Assembly (NCBI RefSeq): GCF_014695375.1
Contig: NZ_JACJOG010000023.1
Span: 62,001-126,000 of the forward strand
Reading direction: 5' to 3'
DNA: 64,000 bases
Origin: Coleofasciculus sp. FACHB-T130
GTDB taxonomy: Bacteria; Cyanobacteriota; Cyanobacteriia; Cyanobacteriales; FACHB-T130
Made by a program: the position numbers and the translations under genes. The notes under the pieces are model-generated. The model was not told where the DNA came from, searched no databases, and was given only the letters and a program-made list of their open reading frames with translations. The number at the start of each line of letters is the position of its first letter. Within the stretch, counting starts at the first letter, position 1. Shown here one piece after another: positions 9,916-18,355 of this stretch.

Positions 9916-10416
9916 ATGAATACAATAGCCCCACAGCGTCAAAGATTTTTACGCCCAATGGCGCTGCTGCTTTCAGCGTTACTAATGGTTCCGTTTTTAA
10001 ATGCTTGCGGTGAGTCGCAGACTAACACTCCACCGCCACCTGTTGACGATACGCGGGGTGGAACAGTGACAAATCCTCCCCCCACCAACCAACCCCAAGC
10101 CAAGAAAGGATTATCAACGGGTCAGAAAGTGGCAATCACTTTGGCGGGAGCGGCGGCACTTTACTATCTTTACAACAAGAATAAGAACAAGCAACAGCAG
10201 GGGGCGCAGGGGAAATACTACCTTTCTAAGAACGGTCGTGTCTACTACCGGGATGCCCAAAATCGGCCTCACTGGGTAACGCCGCCACCCGGAGGAATTC
10301 AAGTTTCGGAAGAGGAGGCACGGCAGTATCGTGACTTCCAGGGCTATAACAACAGACCCACAGGGCGCGACCTGAGAGGATTGGCTGAAGCGAATGCCCC
10401 GATTCCTGCACAGTAA
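9916..10416 (+). CDS. Lipoprotein, hypothetical
   Basis: The 166-residue product has a lipoprotein signal peptide: basic start, hydrophobic core MALLLSALLMVPFLNAC, lipobox LNAC with acceptor Cys about residue 30. A Pro/Thr linker follows, then a second weakly hydrophobic segment (VAITLAGAAALYYLY) and a Lys/Asn/Gln run. The C-terminal part is polar (KYYLSKNGRVYYRDAQ). It probably faces the periplasm. The ATG at 9916 is chosen over the TTG at 9913 because GGAGGGAGAA lies upstream. The next gene starts 149 nt downstream on the same strand. Function unknown. Confidence 0.7.
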   Translation: MNTIAPQRQRFLRPMALLLSALLMVPFLNACGESQTNTPPPPVDDTRGGTVTNPPPTNQPQAKKGLSTGQKVAITLAGAAALYYLYNKNKNKQQQGAQGKYYLSKNGRVYYRDAQNRPHWVTPPPGGIQVSEEEARQYRDFQGYNNRPTGRDLRGLAEANAPIPAQ

Positions 10417-10564
10417 GCGCACAGTAAGCGCTGCTATCTCTGGGTTGCAGATATGCGATCGCCCGACCAGCCATAAAAACGCCAAGATCCACAACGGCAA
10501 TGAGGAATCAATCTGTACCCTCTACATAGCCGTTTCACATAGCAATTGAAAAAGGAGACAAATC

Positions 10565-11029
10565 ATGGTAGATGGGTTTATCAGAAAGATGCAGGATGCC
10601 TTGCTTGGTAACGACCAAGACGCGACCAACTACGACGATCGGGAAGTCCGCCCCGCGAGTGAAGATCCCTTTGGCGATCCAGGAAATTATGGGCAGTATG
10701 GCGATGTCCGCCCCGCGAGTGAAGATCCCTTTGGCGATCCTGGCTACCAAGGGCAGTATGGCGATGTCCGTCCCGCTAGCGAAGATCCCTACGGCGATCC
10801 AGGAAATTATGGGCAGTATGGCGATGTTCGTCCCGCCAGCGAAGATCCCTACGGCGATCCGGCAGACTACCAAGGGCAGTTCGGACAAGGGCAGTTTGGA
10901 GATGTCCGTCCTGCAAGCGAAGATCCCTACGGCGATCCAGCAGATTACCAAGGGCAGTTCGGAGATGTTCGTCCCGCAAGCGAAGATCCTTACGGCGATC
11001 CGGCAGACCAGGAAAGTAGCGGCTGGTAA
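10565..11029 (+). CDS. Tandem-repeat protein with six VRPASEDP[FY]GDP units
   Basis: The 154-residue product has an N-terminal 27-residue head (MVDGFIRKMQDALLG...). Six tandem units of 20-26 residues follow, each opening with VRPASEDPFGDP or VRPASEDPYGDP, joined by Gly/Tyr/Gln linkers such as GNYGQYGD. Unit lengths are 20, 20, 20, 26, 21 and 20 and fill the protein to its C-terminus. There are no membrane segments and no cysteines; it is acidic and probably extended. AAAGGAGA lies a few bases before the ATG at 10565. Function unknown; a scaffold or multivalent binding role is a guess. A strong terminator follows. Confidence 0.75.
   Translation: MVDGFIRKMQDALLGNDQDATNYDDREVRPASEDPFGDPGNYGQYGDVRPASEDPFGDPGYQGQYGDVRPASEDPYGDPGNYGQYGDVRPASEDPYGDPADYQGQFGQGQFGDVRPASEDPYGDPADYQGQFGDVRPASEDPYGDPADQESSGW
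10646..11026 (+). repeat. In-frame tandem repeat coding VRPASEDP units
   Basis: Six copies of a roughly 60-bp unit (60, 60, 60, 78, 63 and 60 bases), each starting at a GTCCGT/GTTCGT codon pair for Val-Arg. Copies differ mostly at third positions, so the protein repeat is more conserved than the DNA. All lengths are multiples of three. Confidence 0.9.
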
Positions 11030-11080
11030 GCTAAAGCTGTTAGCAACTAGAAGTTGCACACAATCGTAAAAAAGCAAGTA

Positions 11081-11113
11081 AAAAGGCAGTAACGGAATTC
11101 GTTACTGCCTTTT
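11081..11113. terminator. Strong bidirectional terminator
   Basis: AAAAGGCAGTAACG (11081-11094) pairs with CGTTACTGCCTTTT (11100-11113): a 14-bp stem with a 5-nt loop, flanked by A and T runs, between the repeat-protein gene and the convergent HAD gene. Confidence 0.8.
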
Positions 11114-11155
11114 CACTAAATGTAGGGAGTTGAAAAAAAACAGACCTTACCGTGT

Positions 11156-11815
11156 TTAGATCAAGGGAGAATTGTCATAATTGGCTAATAGATCGGCGGG
11201 GTGATCGTAGATAGCGATCGCACCCTTGAGTTGATTATCGTCAAAGCCACCAGAACGCACCGCAATTACACCCACACCAGCTTTATTTGCAGATTCAATA
11301 TCGTAGGGAGTATCGGCAATCATCACTACTTGATTGGGTTCCATTTGCATCTTCTTCAATGCTGCTTCCACGATGTCTGGTGCTGGTTTAGAGGCATCGG
11401 CATCGCTAGAAGTTGTCGCTTCATCCAGTAGATCGTCAACTTGTGCGGCTTTCAGCAACGGGGAGAGTTCTTGACTTGATGCAGAGGTAGCGATAATCAG
11501 CTTTAATCCAGCCTCCTGCATTTTCAAGATCAGGTCTCTTGCGCCGTCTGTAGGAGACAGTGTTGGTGCAAAGCGGTTGACCATTAGTTCTCGACGCTTC
11601 TGAGAAACGGCTTTCCCATCTCCGTCTTCGTCATTTAATTCCGGCACCATTGCTGGGATGACGTGATCGCCACCCATCCCAATCAGCGGTCGAACTTTCT
11701 CAAAGGGTACGTCATAACCATACGTTGCAAATCCCTCAACCCAAGCTTGGGCATGGGCATCATTGCTCAGAACCAGGGTACCATCGATATCTAAAATTAC
11801 GCCTTGCACTGTCAT
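11156..11815 (-). CDS. HAD-superfamily hydrolase (phosphoglycolate phosphatase/beta-phosphoglucomutase-like)
   Basis: Motif I is DIDGTLV (about residues 9-15), with the nucleophile Asp and acid/base Asp. An alpha-helical cap follows (about 18-90). Motif II is ATSASS (about 113-118) and motif III/IV is VVMIADTPYDIESANKAG (about 167-184). The usual motif I is DxDGT, and here it is intact. Such enzymes hydrolyse small phosphate esters; the substrate cannot be told from sequence. The product has 219 residues and starts at the ATG at 11815. It is isolated, convergent with the repeat-protein gene. Confidence 0.8.
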   Translation of the reverse strand: MTVQGVILDIDGTLVLSNDAHAQAWVEGFATYGYDVPFEKVRPLIGMGGDHVIPAMVPELNDEDGDGKAVSQKRRELMVNRFAPTLSPTDGARDLILKMQEAGLKLIIATSASSQELSPLLKAAQVDDLLDEATTSSDADASKPAPDIVEAALKKMQMEPNQVVMIADTPYDIESANKAGVGVIAVRSGGFDDNQLKGAIAIYDHPADLLANYDNSPLI

Positions 11816-11926
11816 GGTTGTATTACCTTTGGATTTTGGTTGTATTTGTCCCCCTTTTTAAAGCGGGATTTTCTCTGCTTTGATTCCTTCAACCCCCTGC
11901 ATCGGGGCGAAGAAAAAACGCGATCG

Positions 11927-13945
11927 CTAATTTGAGGCTACTGCTGGCAGCACTTCCGGGTCATCATCCAACGAGAGGAGGAATTGAATGATATCGGTCT
12001 GATCTTGGGAAGTGAAACCTGCCTCGGTGTCTACCCAATAAGCGTGTCCGCTGCCGTCTACATTCGACTGTTGTAAGTCAGAATTTGCCCGGTTAACGGC
12101 TACCGTTGTTTCACGCAGGTTGCGATCCAGCAGCACTCGCAAACTTGCGCTGGGATCGGGCTGGATATTGTTAAGCAACGTACCTGCCATGCCTAGTTGA
12201 TTGGGATCGGCGACTTTAAAGCCGTCTTTATCTCGCTTCAGTGCTTCGGAACTAGCTGCCACACCGCCATCATGGAGATAAGGTGCGGTTACGGCAAGTC
12301 CAATTAAGCTAGGTACCTTGTAACCACCGGCTGGGTTGCTGATGGCAAAGGCTAATTCTAGCGATCGCTGTGGCGTGATATCAGTCGGCACTGACAGCAC
12401 CGGCGGATCGGGCGGCAAGGGGACTGGGACGTTACTAGGATAAGTTTGGGGTTCTATCAAGATGCGGGCAAAGGGTGCTTGCGCCGGACCCCGTGAGGGC
12501 TGAGTTCCAATCTCATTTGCTGCAATTACTTCATGGTTGGTGAAGTAGCGTCCCCTATGACACTCAACGCAACCAGCTTTTGAGAAGATGGCTACACCCC
12601 GCTTCAGGGTGTCTGTACTAGCAGTTTGAGCGGGTGGCGGTGCCAAGCTATTCTGAAAAGCTGACATTCCGTTAAGTTGTTCGCCGACCGGGAATCCGGG
12701 TGAGTTTGCCATCAACCCATCCAAAATAAAAGGCGAACCTTTCGGGTATCCAGGCATCTTAATCACCTGGTTCATTGCCGGTTGCCCTGGTGTGGGATCG
12801 ATTTTTTCAAAGAATTCTGATGGTTTTGCGCCTTCTGGCAACCGTAAAGCTTTACTGGCTGAATTTTGAAAAATAATTCCCAAATAGGTCTCTTTGTCAA
12901 TATTTAGTAACGCTTGGCTGGAATCAGCCCCGGTTGTCGCGTCGGAATTGGTGCCGTGAACGTTGCTGTTGAGGGTAGTCAGTCCGTGAAACCAGCCAAT
13001 GGCAGCGTTTCCACTCCAGCCGTAGGGCCAAGCTTTGTGGGTATAGGAGGAAGGATTCTGGGAGGGATTGTTGACCATGTTGCCGGTAGAATCAAAGTTC
13101 CCTGGAGGCCAACTGAGCAAATCGGCATCGACGGCATCTTCTACGGCTTGAACATCTGGGAGACGGGCGATTTGCCCATCAGCGTTGATGTAAGTGCGAT
13201 CGCCTAAGGGAAGTTTAGTGGGATTCACACCCGTCTGGCGAAACATGGCGGCGGAGTTCGTAGCCATTGCCAAGACTAAGCCGGGATCGACATCGTTGTT
13301 CGGCGCACCTTCGATAACGCGCCCACTTCTGCTATCGATTGCTGCATGACACAAGGCGCAGGTGATGCCGACTCGAACCTTACCCTTCTCAATGCTGGTA
13401 CGCATTCCCAAGGGCAGAATTGAACCAGCAGGCACGTCCATGCCGGTGTTCAGCAAGGTTCCGGCGGTAAAAGTTCTGCCGCCGATGGTGACATCTTTAT
13501 CGATGGGAATCTGGAGGTTGGTGGTATGTTTCCCTCCCAGCCGCGCGATGGCTTTCGTCATCGTTACCAGGTTGATTGGCCCATTCAGCGCCCCGACAAC
13601 ATCGGTCTGAAATACCTGATCTTTAAAAGTTTCTGAGTAAAAAGCTTTGCGTCCCAGGTTAACTAAGTCCTCAGTAACCGCAACTGCCCCATTCTCCAGT
13701 GAAAGTTGCTTGCGCCCTTCCTCCGTTTGCAGCAGACTTTGGGCTTCGTCTTTGGCGATCGCATATCCCAACACATCATAGGAACCGATCTCCTGCGGTG
13801 CAAGCTTCGTGAGGGGTGTCAAGGTGTTGTAGCGGCTAGGTGTTGCGGGAATCGCTAGCTCAATTTGAAAAGCCAAAAAGCTGATGACAACAACCACTAA
13901 AGCTAGCAGGAAAAATGGGCGCGGTACCTTCGGCAACACCTTCAT
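11927..13945 (-). CDS. Membrane-anchored di-haem c-type cytochrome
   Basis: The 672-residue product has an N-terminal membrane anchor or signal (FFLLALVVVVISFLAFQIEL) and two haem c sites, CALCH at 196-200 and CVECH at 459-463. The second lies in a region resembling the cytochrome c peroxidase/MauG-like C-terminal domain (PYLHDGGVAASSEAL; candidate axial Met in GMAGT). Large size and wide haem spacing suggest a periplasmic electron-transfer enzyme; the partner is unknown. The ATG at 13945 is chosen; a TTG at 13975 would add 10 residues. No cytochrome maturation genes are nearby. Confidence 0.75.
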   Translation of the reverse strand: MKVLPKVPRPFFLLALVVVVISFLAFQIELAIPATPSRYNTLTPLTKLAPQEIGSYDVLGYAIAKDEAQSLLQTEEGRKQLSLENGAVAVTEDLVNLGRKAFYSETFKDQVFQTDVVGALNGPINLVTMTKAIARLGGKHTTNLQIPIDKDVTIGGRTFTAGTLLNTGMDVPAGSILPLGMRTSIEKGKVRVGITCALCHAAIDSRSGRVIEGAPNNDVDPGLVLAMATNSAAMFRQTGVNPTKLPLGDRTYINADGQIARLPDVQAVEDAVDADLLSWPPGNFDSTGNMVNNPSQNPSSYTHKAWPYGWSGNAAIGWFHGLTTLNSNVHGTNSDATTGADSSQALLNIDKETYLGIIFQNSASKALRLPEGAKPSEFFEKIDPTPGQPAMNQVIKMPGYPKGSPFILDGLMANSPGFPVGEQLNGMSAFQNSLAPPPAQTASTDTLKRGVAIFSKAGCVECHRGRYFTNHEVIAANEIGTQPSRGPAQAPFARILIEPQTYPSNVPVPLPPDPPVLSVPTDITPQRSLELAFAISNPAGGYKVPSLIGLAVTAPYLHDGGVAASSEALKRDKDGFKVADPNQLGMAGTLLNNIQPDPSASLRVLLDRNLRETTVAVNRANSDLQQSNVDGSGHAYWVDTEAGFTSQDQTDIIQFLLSLDDDPEVLPAVASN

Positions 13946-14435
13946 CGAACGCACGATGCCTCGCAAAGCTATCAATTACCTCCGCTACTTTAAAGCGACA
14001 AACGCTGTCTCTCGTCTGTCTGGAGGCTGAACCGCCTGAGTGTATATTTTTACACTCAAAAAAGCGGAGGTTTCTTAGCACAATTAGCACAATCGCGATC
14101 GCGTGTTGATGACAAAGTACCTTCCCAGGATGATTTTGTCAGCAGTGGAAAGCTCCGCATTCCAGCAGATCGGGGGCTTTCCACGCTTGTTGTCATCACA
14201 GGTTTTGACAGCACAGGAGGTTCACAAAAAGACCTGATTTCTAAAATGGTACTGCTTTAAGAATCTACAATTCAGATGAATTTCTGAAAGGTTTAAATAA
14301 CCCCATCATCACCACTTTATCAGCTTATTCAATAGCTAAAACTGTAGCCCTAGCATTGCTTCTGTCATCAGGTAGATACACTCTTTTAAGCAAATTGCCT
14401 AGATTGAGCAGTGATAGGGCAATAGGAGAAGTAGC
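13946..14435. other. Divergent intergenic region with nested inverted repeats
   Basis: Between the cytochrome and DUF2993 genes. ACCTCCGCT (13978-13986) pairs with AGCGGAGGT (14063-14071), enclosing the small hairpin GAGTGTA/TACACTC (14038-14044 and 14051-14057). A HIP1 site is at about 14096. Function unknown; it may hold the cytochrome gene's control region. Confidence 0.4.
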
Positions 14436-15179
14436 GTGACTCAAGATAAAGCTGGATTGGGAGAACAAACGCTTAACAAGCTAGCAGAGATGGCGCTAGC
14501 AAGCCAACTGGGAATAGTAGAAGAATTAAAAGTTCAGATCAAGACGGATCTAAGCAAACTTTCCCGTGGTGAAGTTGATTTTATCGCTATTAATATCAAT
14601 GGTCTAATTATACAAAAGTTTTTGCCCTCGGAAGAATTAAAAATAGAAATTAATCGGATTAGTGTAAAACCTCGCCTTGCCCTAATCGGCAAAATCAAAT
14701 TAACCAAGCCTTCCCAAGGAACACTTCGCGTTGTTATCAGTGAAGAGAATCTTACCCATGCCTTCAATTCTGAATCTTTTCAGAAACATCTGCACCAAAG
14801 CAAAATTTTTATTGAGAATAGAAAACTATCAATTCATATCCGAAAAGTAAACTTTTCTCTACTAGCAGACGGCAATATAGCTTTGAAGTCCGAGCTAATT
14901 CTGGATAAAACTGGACAAGTTCAGCAACTTGCCTTCACAGCTACACCTCTTATTGGAGCTGATGGGCAAGAAATTGTCCTCCAAGATGTGAATTATTTAG
15001 AGGGGAAGGAACTCCCACCACAACTAACAGATGTTTTGGTCGCACAAGTAAGCGAAGTTTTAAGCCTGCGTGACTTTGACAAAAAAGGGATGTCACGGCA
15101 ATTTCAGCACATTGATGTAGTGGCAGGTAAGTTAACTTTGCAAGCCGCCATTCATATTGAGCAGATTCCTTCCTCTTAA
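14436..15179 (+). CDS. DUF2993 (LmeA-family) protein
   Basis: The 247-residue product shows DUF2993 features. An N-terminal helix (LNKLAEMALASQLG) is followed by beta-rich repeats (LSRGEVDFIAININGLIIQ, LRVVISEENLTHAFNSE) and a C-terminal lipid-binding-like beta sheet. Family members include mycobacterial LmeA, which binds phospholipid. There is no signal peptide or membrane segment, so it is probably cytoplasmic or peripheral on the membrane. The start is GTG at 14436, supported by AGGAGAAG about 5 nt upstream. The N-terminal Ser/Glu-rich sequence is like that of other cyanobacterial members. Confidence 0.75.
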   Translation: MTQDKAGLGEQTLNKLAEMALASQLGIVEELKVQIKTDLSKLSRGEVDFIAININGLIIQKFLPSEELKIEINRISVKPRLALIGKIKLTKPSQGTLRVVISEENLTHAFNSESFQKHLHQSKIFIENRKLSIHIRKVNFSLLADGNIALKSELILDKTGQVQQLAFTATPLIGADGQEIVLQDVNYLEGKELPPQLTDVLVAQVSEVLSLRDFDKKGMSRQFQHIDVVAGKLTLQAAIHIEQIPSS

Positions 15180-15758
15180 GCCGACATTACACAAGTTTGA
15201 GTAAATTTTTGTTTACAAATAATTTTGGTGTTTAAAGTTACAATTTAACTTAACAGGACTACCATTCTTTAGCTAGAAGTAGAAGTGAATTAGTAGCAGG
15301 TACTTTAGTTCCTAACAGGCTAACAACGGATTATTTCTCTGAATTTTTTAATACCCGAAACCAATAGGTCTATTTTATCCGGTTCTGCGCTCCTGTTATT
15401 GATTTTGGTTTAGAAGCTCCCAGTCTTATGATTTTAATCTCCTAAGTAGCATCATCAGTTAACCGACTGGTTGCTCTTGAGGCTTACTTATGTTGATTAC
15501 TTTTTGTATTTTTCCCTGACTGGATAACGCTGACCTAAAACCAAAACCCTCAGTAGAGATATCAGGAACTTGTCTTTGCTTACAAGGCTTAAAAGAAGTG
15601 CGTTCATACCGTGGGTTTCCTAAAAAGAAGCAGGATTGCTTGCTAATAAGTAAGATTACCTCCGCTTTATGAGGATAGGGTCTGAGCCTTAGGCGTGGCG
15701 TGCTTGCAGGAGCTTTAAATAGACCGCTTCATTGTTAAAACTCTATCTAAGCCGACCC
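15180..15758. other. Intergenic region upstream of the glycosyltransferase
   Basis: About 580 bases with no credible gene, RNA or repeat that I recognise. A TTG at 15732 in frame with the glycosyltransferase is judged too far upstream to be its start. Confidence 0.4.
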
Positions 15759-17069
15759 ATGACTCACTTTGGTGTAATTTGCCCGCCTTTTTCAGGTCAT
15801 TTGAACCCCTTGGCAGCGTTGGGACGAGAATTGCAACAACGCGGTCATCGCGTCACTTTCCTGCAAATACCGGATCTAGAGGCATCTGTACGCTCAGAAG
15901 GGCTAAACTTTTATCCGATTGGGCAGGGGATTTATCGACCTGGATTTCTTGCCGAGTCCTTCGCGCAACTCGCTCAATTGAGCCGCTTAGAGTCGCTCCG
16001 TTATTCAGTCACCTTGTGCCAACAGGTGACTGAAATGTTCTGCCGAGATGCCCCCGATGCCATTCAAGCGGCGGGGATTGAAGCACTGCTGGTGGATCAG
16101 CTTGAACCAGCCGGTGAAGTTGTAGCTGAATCCCTCAATATCCCTTTTATTACTGTGTGCTGCGCCCAAGCTATCCGCCGACAGGCAGATGTTCCCCCCT
16201 TTTTTATGGGCTGGAGCTACCAGAATACCTGGTGGGCGCGTCTTCGCAATCTAGCTGCTTATTACCTATTAGATCGCAATAGCGAGCCGATTCAGAAAGC
16301 TCTAAATGAGTATCGCGCAGCGTGGAAGTTGCCCCTGAAACAAGGCTTCAGTCTCTCCTGTTCTCGACTTGCCCACATCAGTCAACAGCCTGCTGCTTTT
16401 GATTTTCCCTGCGCCAACCTGCCAGAAAACTTCTATTACACTGGGCCATTCCGTAATGCGTCACCGCGAACAATTCCCTTTCCCTATGAACGGTTGACCG
16501 GACAGCCCCTAATTTACGCTTCGCTGGGGACTGTGCAGAGTACCAAACAGGAAATTTTCTCCTGCATTGCAGAAGCCTGCGTTGGACTGGATGTTCAACT
16601 GGTTCTCTCTTATGGAGGTGGGATGAATGTAGAAGCGGTTGAAAGGATGCCCGGTTCGCCGCTGGTTGTAGAGTATGCCCCTCAGATGGAATTGATTTCT
16701 AAAGCAAGGTTAACCATCACGCACGGGGGACTGAACACAGTACTCGATTCGCTCAGCCACGGGGTTCCTCTGGTTGCTATCCCCATCACCTATGAACAAC
16801 CGGGGACTGGAGCGCGAATCCAATGGACAGGTACGGGTGAGGTGGTTCCTTCAGACGGTCTGAGCATTTCTAAGTTGCGAGGCGCGATTCAACGAGTGCT
16901 TACGGAGGATTCTTACTCAAATAATGCATTTCGGCTCCAACAGGCTATCCGTCAATCAGGCGGCGTGAAGCGAGCTGCTGATGTTGTTGAGCAGGCTGTA
17001 GGGTTCAAGCATCCAGCTCTGTCGAAATTAACGTCCAATGTATCTAGTGTATCTAGGAGTGTTGCGTGA
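15759..17069 (+). CDS. UGT-like glycosyltransferase (GT1/MGT type)
   Basis: GT-B fold enzyme that transfers a sugar from an NDP-sugar to a small, often hydrophobic acceptor. The N-terminal domain opens with MTHFGVICPPFSGHLNPLAA, giving the acceptor-side loop and likely catalytic His. The C-terminal donor site has ASLGTVQ and the HGGLNTVLDSLSHGVPLV signature followed by PITYEQPGTGARI. The layout resembles the carotenoid glucosyltransferase CrtX, so a carotenoid or lipid acceptor is possible but not shown. 436 residues from the ATG at 15759; TTG at 15732 is an alternative. No carotenoid genes are adjacent. Confidence 0.8.
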   Translation: MTHFGVICPPFSGHLNPLAALGRELQQRGHRVTFLQIPDLEASVRSEGLNFYPIGQGIYRPGFLAESFAQLAQLSRLESLRYSVTLCQQVTEMFCRDAPDAIQAAGIEALLVDQLEPAGEVVAESLNIPFITVCCAQAIRRQADVPPFFMGWSYQNTWWARLRNLAAYYLLDRNSEPIQKALNEYRAAWKLPLKQGFSLSCSRLAHISQQPAAFDFPCANLPENFYYTGPFRNASPRTIPFPYERLTGQPLIYASLGTVQSTKQEIFSCIAEACVGLDVQLVLSYGGGMNVEAVERMPGSPLVVEYAPQMELISKARLTITHGGLNTVLDSLSHGVPLVAIPITYEQPGTGARIQWTGTGEVVPSDGLSISKLRGAIQRVLTEDSYSNNAFRLQQAIRQSGGVKRAADVVEQAVGFKHPALSKLTSNVSSVSRSVA

Positions 17070-17148
17070 ACTCTATCAAGTGAATTATCAAGTGAATTGT
17101 CCGCCGCGACTCTGCTTCGGTGATGGTTGGCTAATCCTCTAATGAAAA

Positions 17149-17180
17149 AACAGGATAGAACGCTGGCGTTCTATCCTGTT
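17149..17180. terminator. Perfect 15-bp stem terminator
   Basis: AACAGGATAGAACGC (17149-17163) pairs perfectly with GCGTTCTATCCTGTT (17166-17180). On the minus strand it runs straight into TTTTTT, so it is best read as a terminator for the leftward small gene at 17243-17437. Confidence 0.85.
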
Positions 17181-17188
17181 AGCAAAAT

Positions 17189-17226
17189 AAAACTCTTACA
17201 TCAACTGAAGTGATGATGAGAGTTTT
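17189..17226. terminator. Second terminator of a tandem pair
   Basis: AAAACTCT (17189-17196) pairs with AGAGTTTT (17219-17226), with inner CATCA/TGATG pairing. T7 follows on the plus strand and TTTTATTTTG on the minus strand. Suited to both convergent genes. Confidence 0.75.
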
Positions 17227-17242
17227 TTTAAGGTGATTTTAT

Positions 17243-17437
17243 TTAGGTCGTAACTTCGGCAGCTTTTGCTGCCACGTCGAAAACGATGTTGTAGCTTTCG
17301 CTTGGACCCAGGCGTTGGAGAACTCGCTGATGGGCTTCTGCGTCACAGCGGCGGCGAAAACGAGCAACAACCGAGGATTGCAACTTGGGTACGCGACGCA
17401 TTAGGCACCAAGGGTGAAGCTGGTTAAAGTAGGTCAT
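17243..17437 (-). CDS. Small hypothetical protein, basic core
   Basis: The 64-residue product starts MTYFNQLHPWCLMRRVPKL, then VARFRRRCDAEAHQRVLQRL and a hydrophobic YNIVFDV near the end. It looks like a compact alpha/beta protein, and composition and stop context fit a real gene. GGGA lies about 8 nt before the ATG at 17437, and tandem terminators follow immediately. Small proteins of this pattern seem to occur in other cyanobacteria, from memory. Function unknown. Confidence 0.55.
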   Translation of the reverse strand: MTYFNQLHPWCLMRRVPKLQSSVVARFRRRCDAEAHQRVLQRLGPSESYNIVFDVAAKAAEVTT

Positions 17438-17861
17438 AAAACTTTCCCGATGATACCTAGGGTTTTTTTGATGAATATGCTTTGAATGATGGCGATGAGG
17501 GTGTGGCGATCGCTATCGTTCTTTTGCGAGTGCAGTCCGCATCTGTTAATGGGAGTGCGCTGAAATGCCAGCTAATATTGGTGTTTATCTGTTTTATCTG
17601 TAACCCAGACAGTCCAGATAGGCTGTTTATGGAGGAAAGCAGATGCGATCGCCGCTTTGGTTCAGTGCTGCTTTGATAGCAGCAATTCCCGGCGCTACCC
17701 GCAGTGCTTCTGTCGCTTTGGATTTGTTCATAGATATTTGATTGGGTAGATGGGTACAGGCGTGCGAACCTTGTCGTTCGCACAAACAGCACTCATCCAG
17801 CTTAATTTCCGGCAGCTATGAGCTGGAAATATGACTTTGTTGGGGGATTACTGGAAGGTTA

Positions 17862-17875
17862 AAAGGTTAACCTTT
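17862..17875. promoter_or_regulatory. Candidate operator palindrome 1 upstream of XRE gene
   Basis: AAAGGTTAACCTTT is a perfect 14-bp palindrome about 135 bases upstream of the XRE-family gene. Its centre is about 40 bp (near four helical turns) from the next palindrome. Operator function is inferred. Confidence 0.45.
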
Positions 17876-17899
17876 CTTATATATTGTAACATAAAGCGA

Positions 17900-17918
17900 T
17901 TCAAGTTACTAACTTGAA
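17900..17918. promoter_or_regulatory. Candidate operator palindrome 2 upstream of XRE gene
   Basis: TTCAAGTTA-C-TAACTTGAA is a perfect 9+1+9 palindrome, 92 bases upstream of the TTG start of the XRE gene. TATATATTG between the two palindromes could be a -10 element. Autoregulation is inferred. Confidence 0.5.
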
Positions 17919-18010
17919 ACTAATAGTCGCAAAGTAGGGCATGATAGCTTAGTTTTAGGCAGTACAGGCGATTACTAGCGGTTTTACCTGTAAGAAGGAA
18001 GAGAGAGTCG

Positions 18011-18355
18011 TTGAGACGAAGGTTTACGGATGAAGGGCTGCGGCAGATGGGCAACTTCTTACGAGCCTGTCGGGAAGCGAAAGGCTTGAGTGTCCACAAG
18101 TTGAGCGAACAGACGAAGGAGTATGAGGCTCGCTTCTATGAAGGGTTGGGAGAGCCATTGCCTAAGGTTCTTGGGGTGAGCATTGCAGCCATTTCGAGAA
18201 TCGAGAATGGAAACCTGAATAAACCAGCACCTGATATTTTGTGGATACTCTTAGACGTTCTTAAACCCGAACACCCAACTGAGAATCGTACTCTGACGCT
18301 GGAAGATTTGCTGCTGATTGGTACGGAAGCTTGGAACCCAAACATCGGAGACTGA
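18011..18355 (+). CDS. XRE-family helix-turn-helix regulator
   Basis: The 114-residue product has a Cro/CI-type HTH spanning about residues 13-80. Helix 1-2 is LRACREAKGLSVHKLSEQT. The recognition region is LGVSIAAISRIENGNLNKP, with the family's S-x-x-E-N-G. About 20 residues (KEYEARFYEGLGEPLPKVLG) sit between the first two helices and the recognition helix, longer than usual. A C-terminal extension (LTLEDLLLIGTEAW) may dimerise. The start is TTG at 18011 with AGGAAGAG upstream; an ATG at 18048 would remove part of helix 1. Two palindromes lie upstream. No antitoxin-style partner is adjacent. Confidence 0.75.
   Translation: MRRRFTDEGLRQMGNFLRACREAKGLSVHKLSEQTKEYEARFYEGLGEPLPKVLGVSIAAISRIENGNLNKPAPDILWILLDVLKPEHPTENRTLTLEDLLLIGTEAWNPNIGD

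Larger units (their letters stand above)
17438..18010. other. Intergenic region upstream of the XRE regulator
   Basis: Contains two palindromes listed separately, HIP1 sites and a 24-codon minus-strand frame near 17728 (MNKSKATEALRVAPG...) that is too short to call. A 111-codon minus-strand frame at 17457-17792 is not convincing. Confidence 0.4.

Noticed and set aside
10535-11077. Long minus-strand and other-frame open frames (180 and 165 codons) over the VRPASEDP gene
   Set aside because: They arise because the repeat unit is a multiple of three, so stop-free frames repeat as well. The real frame has the ribosome binding site, while the others have arginine/cysteine-rich non-protein composition.
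17457-17792. 111-codon minus-strand frame near the XRE gene
   Set aside because: It contains HIP1 words and lacks a ribosome binding site, and its sequence is Ser/Thr/Arg-rich without a fold. A 24-codon frame in the area was also left out.
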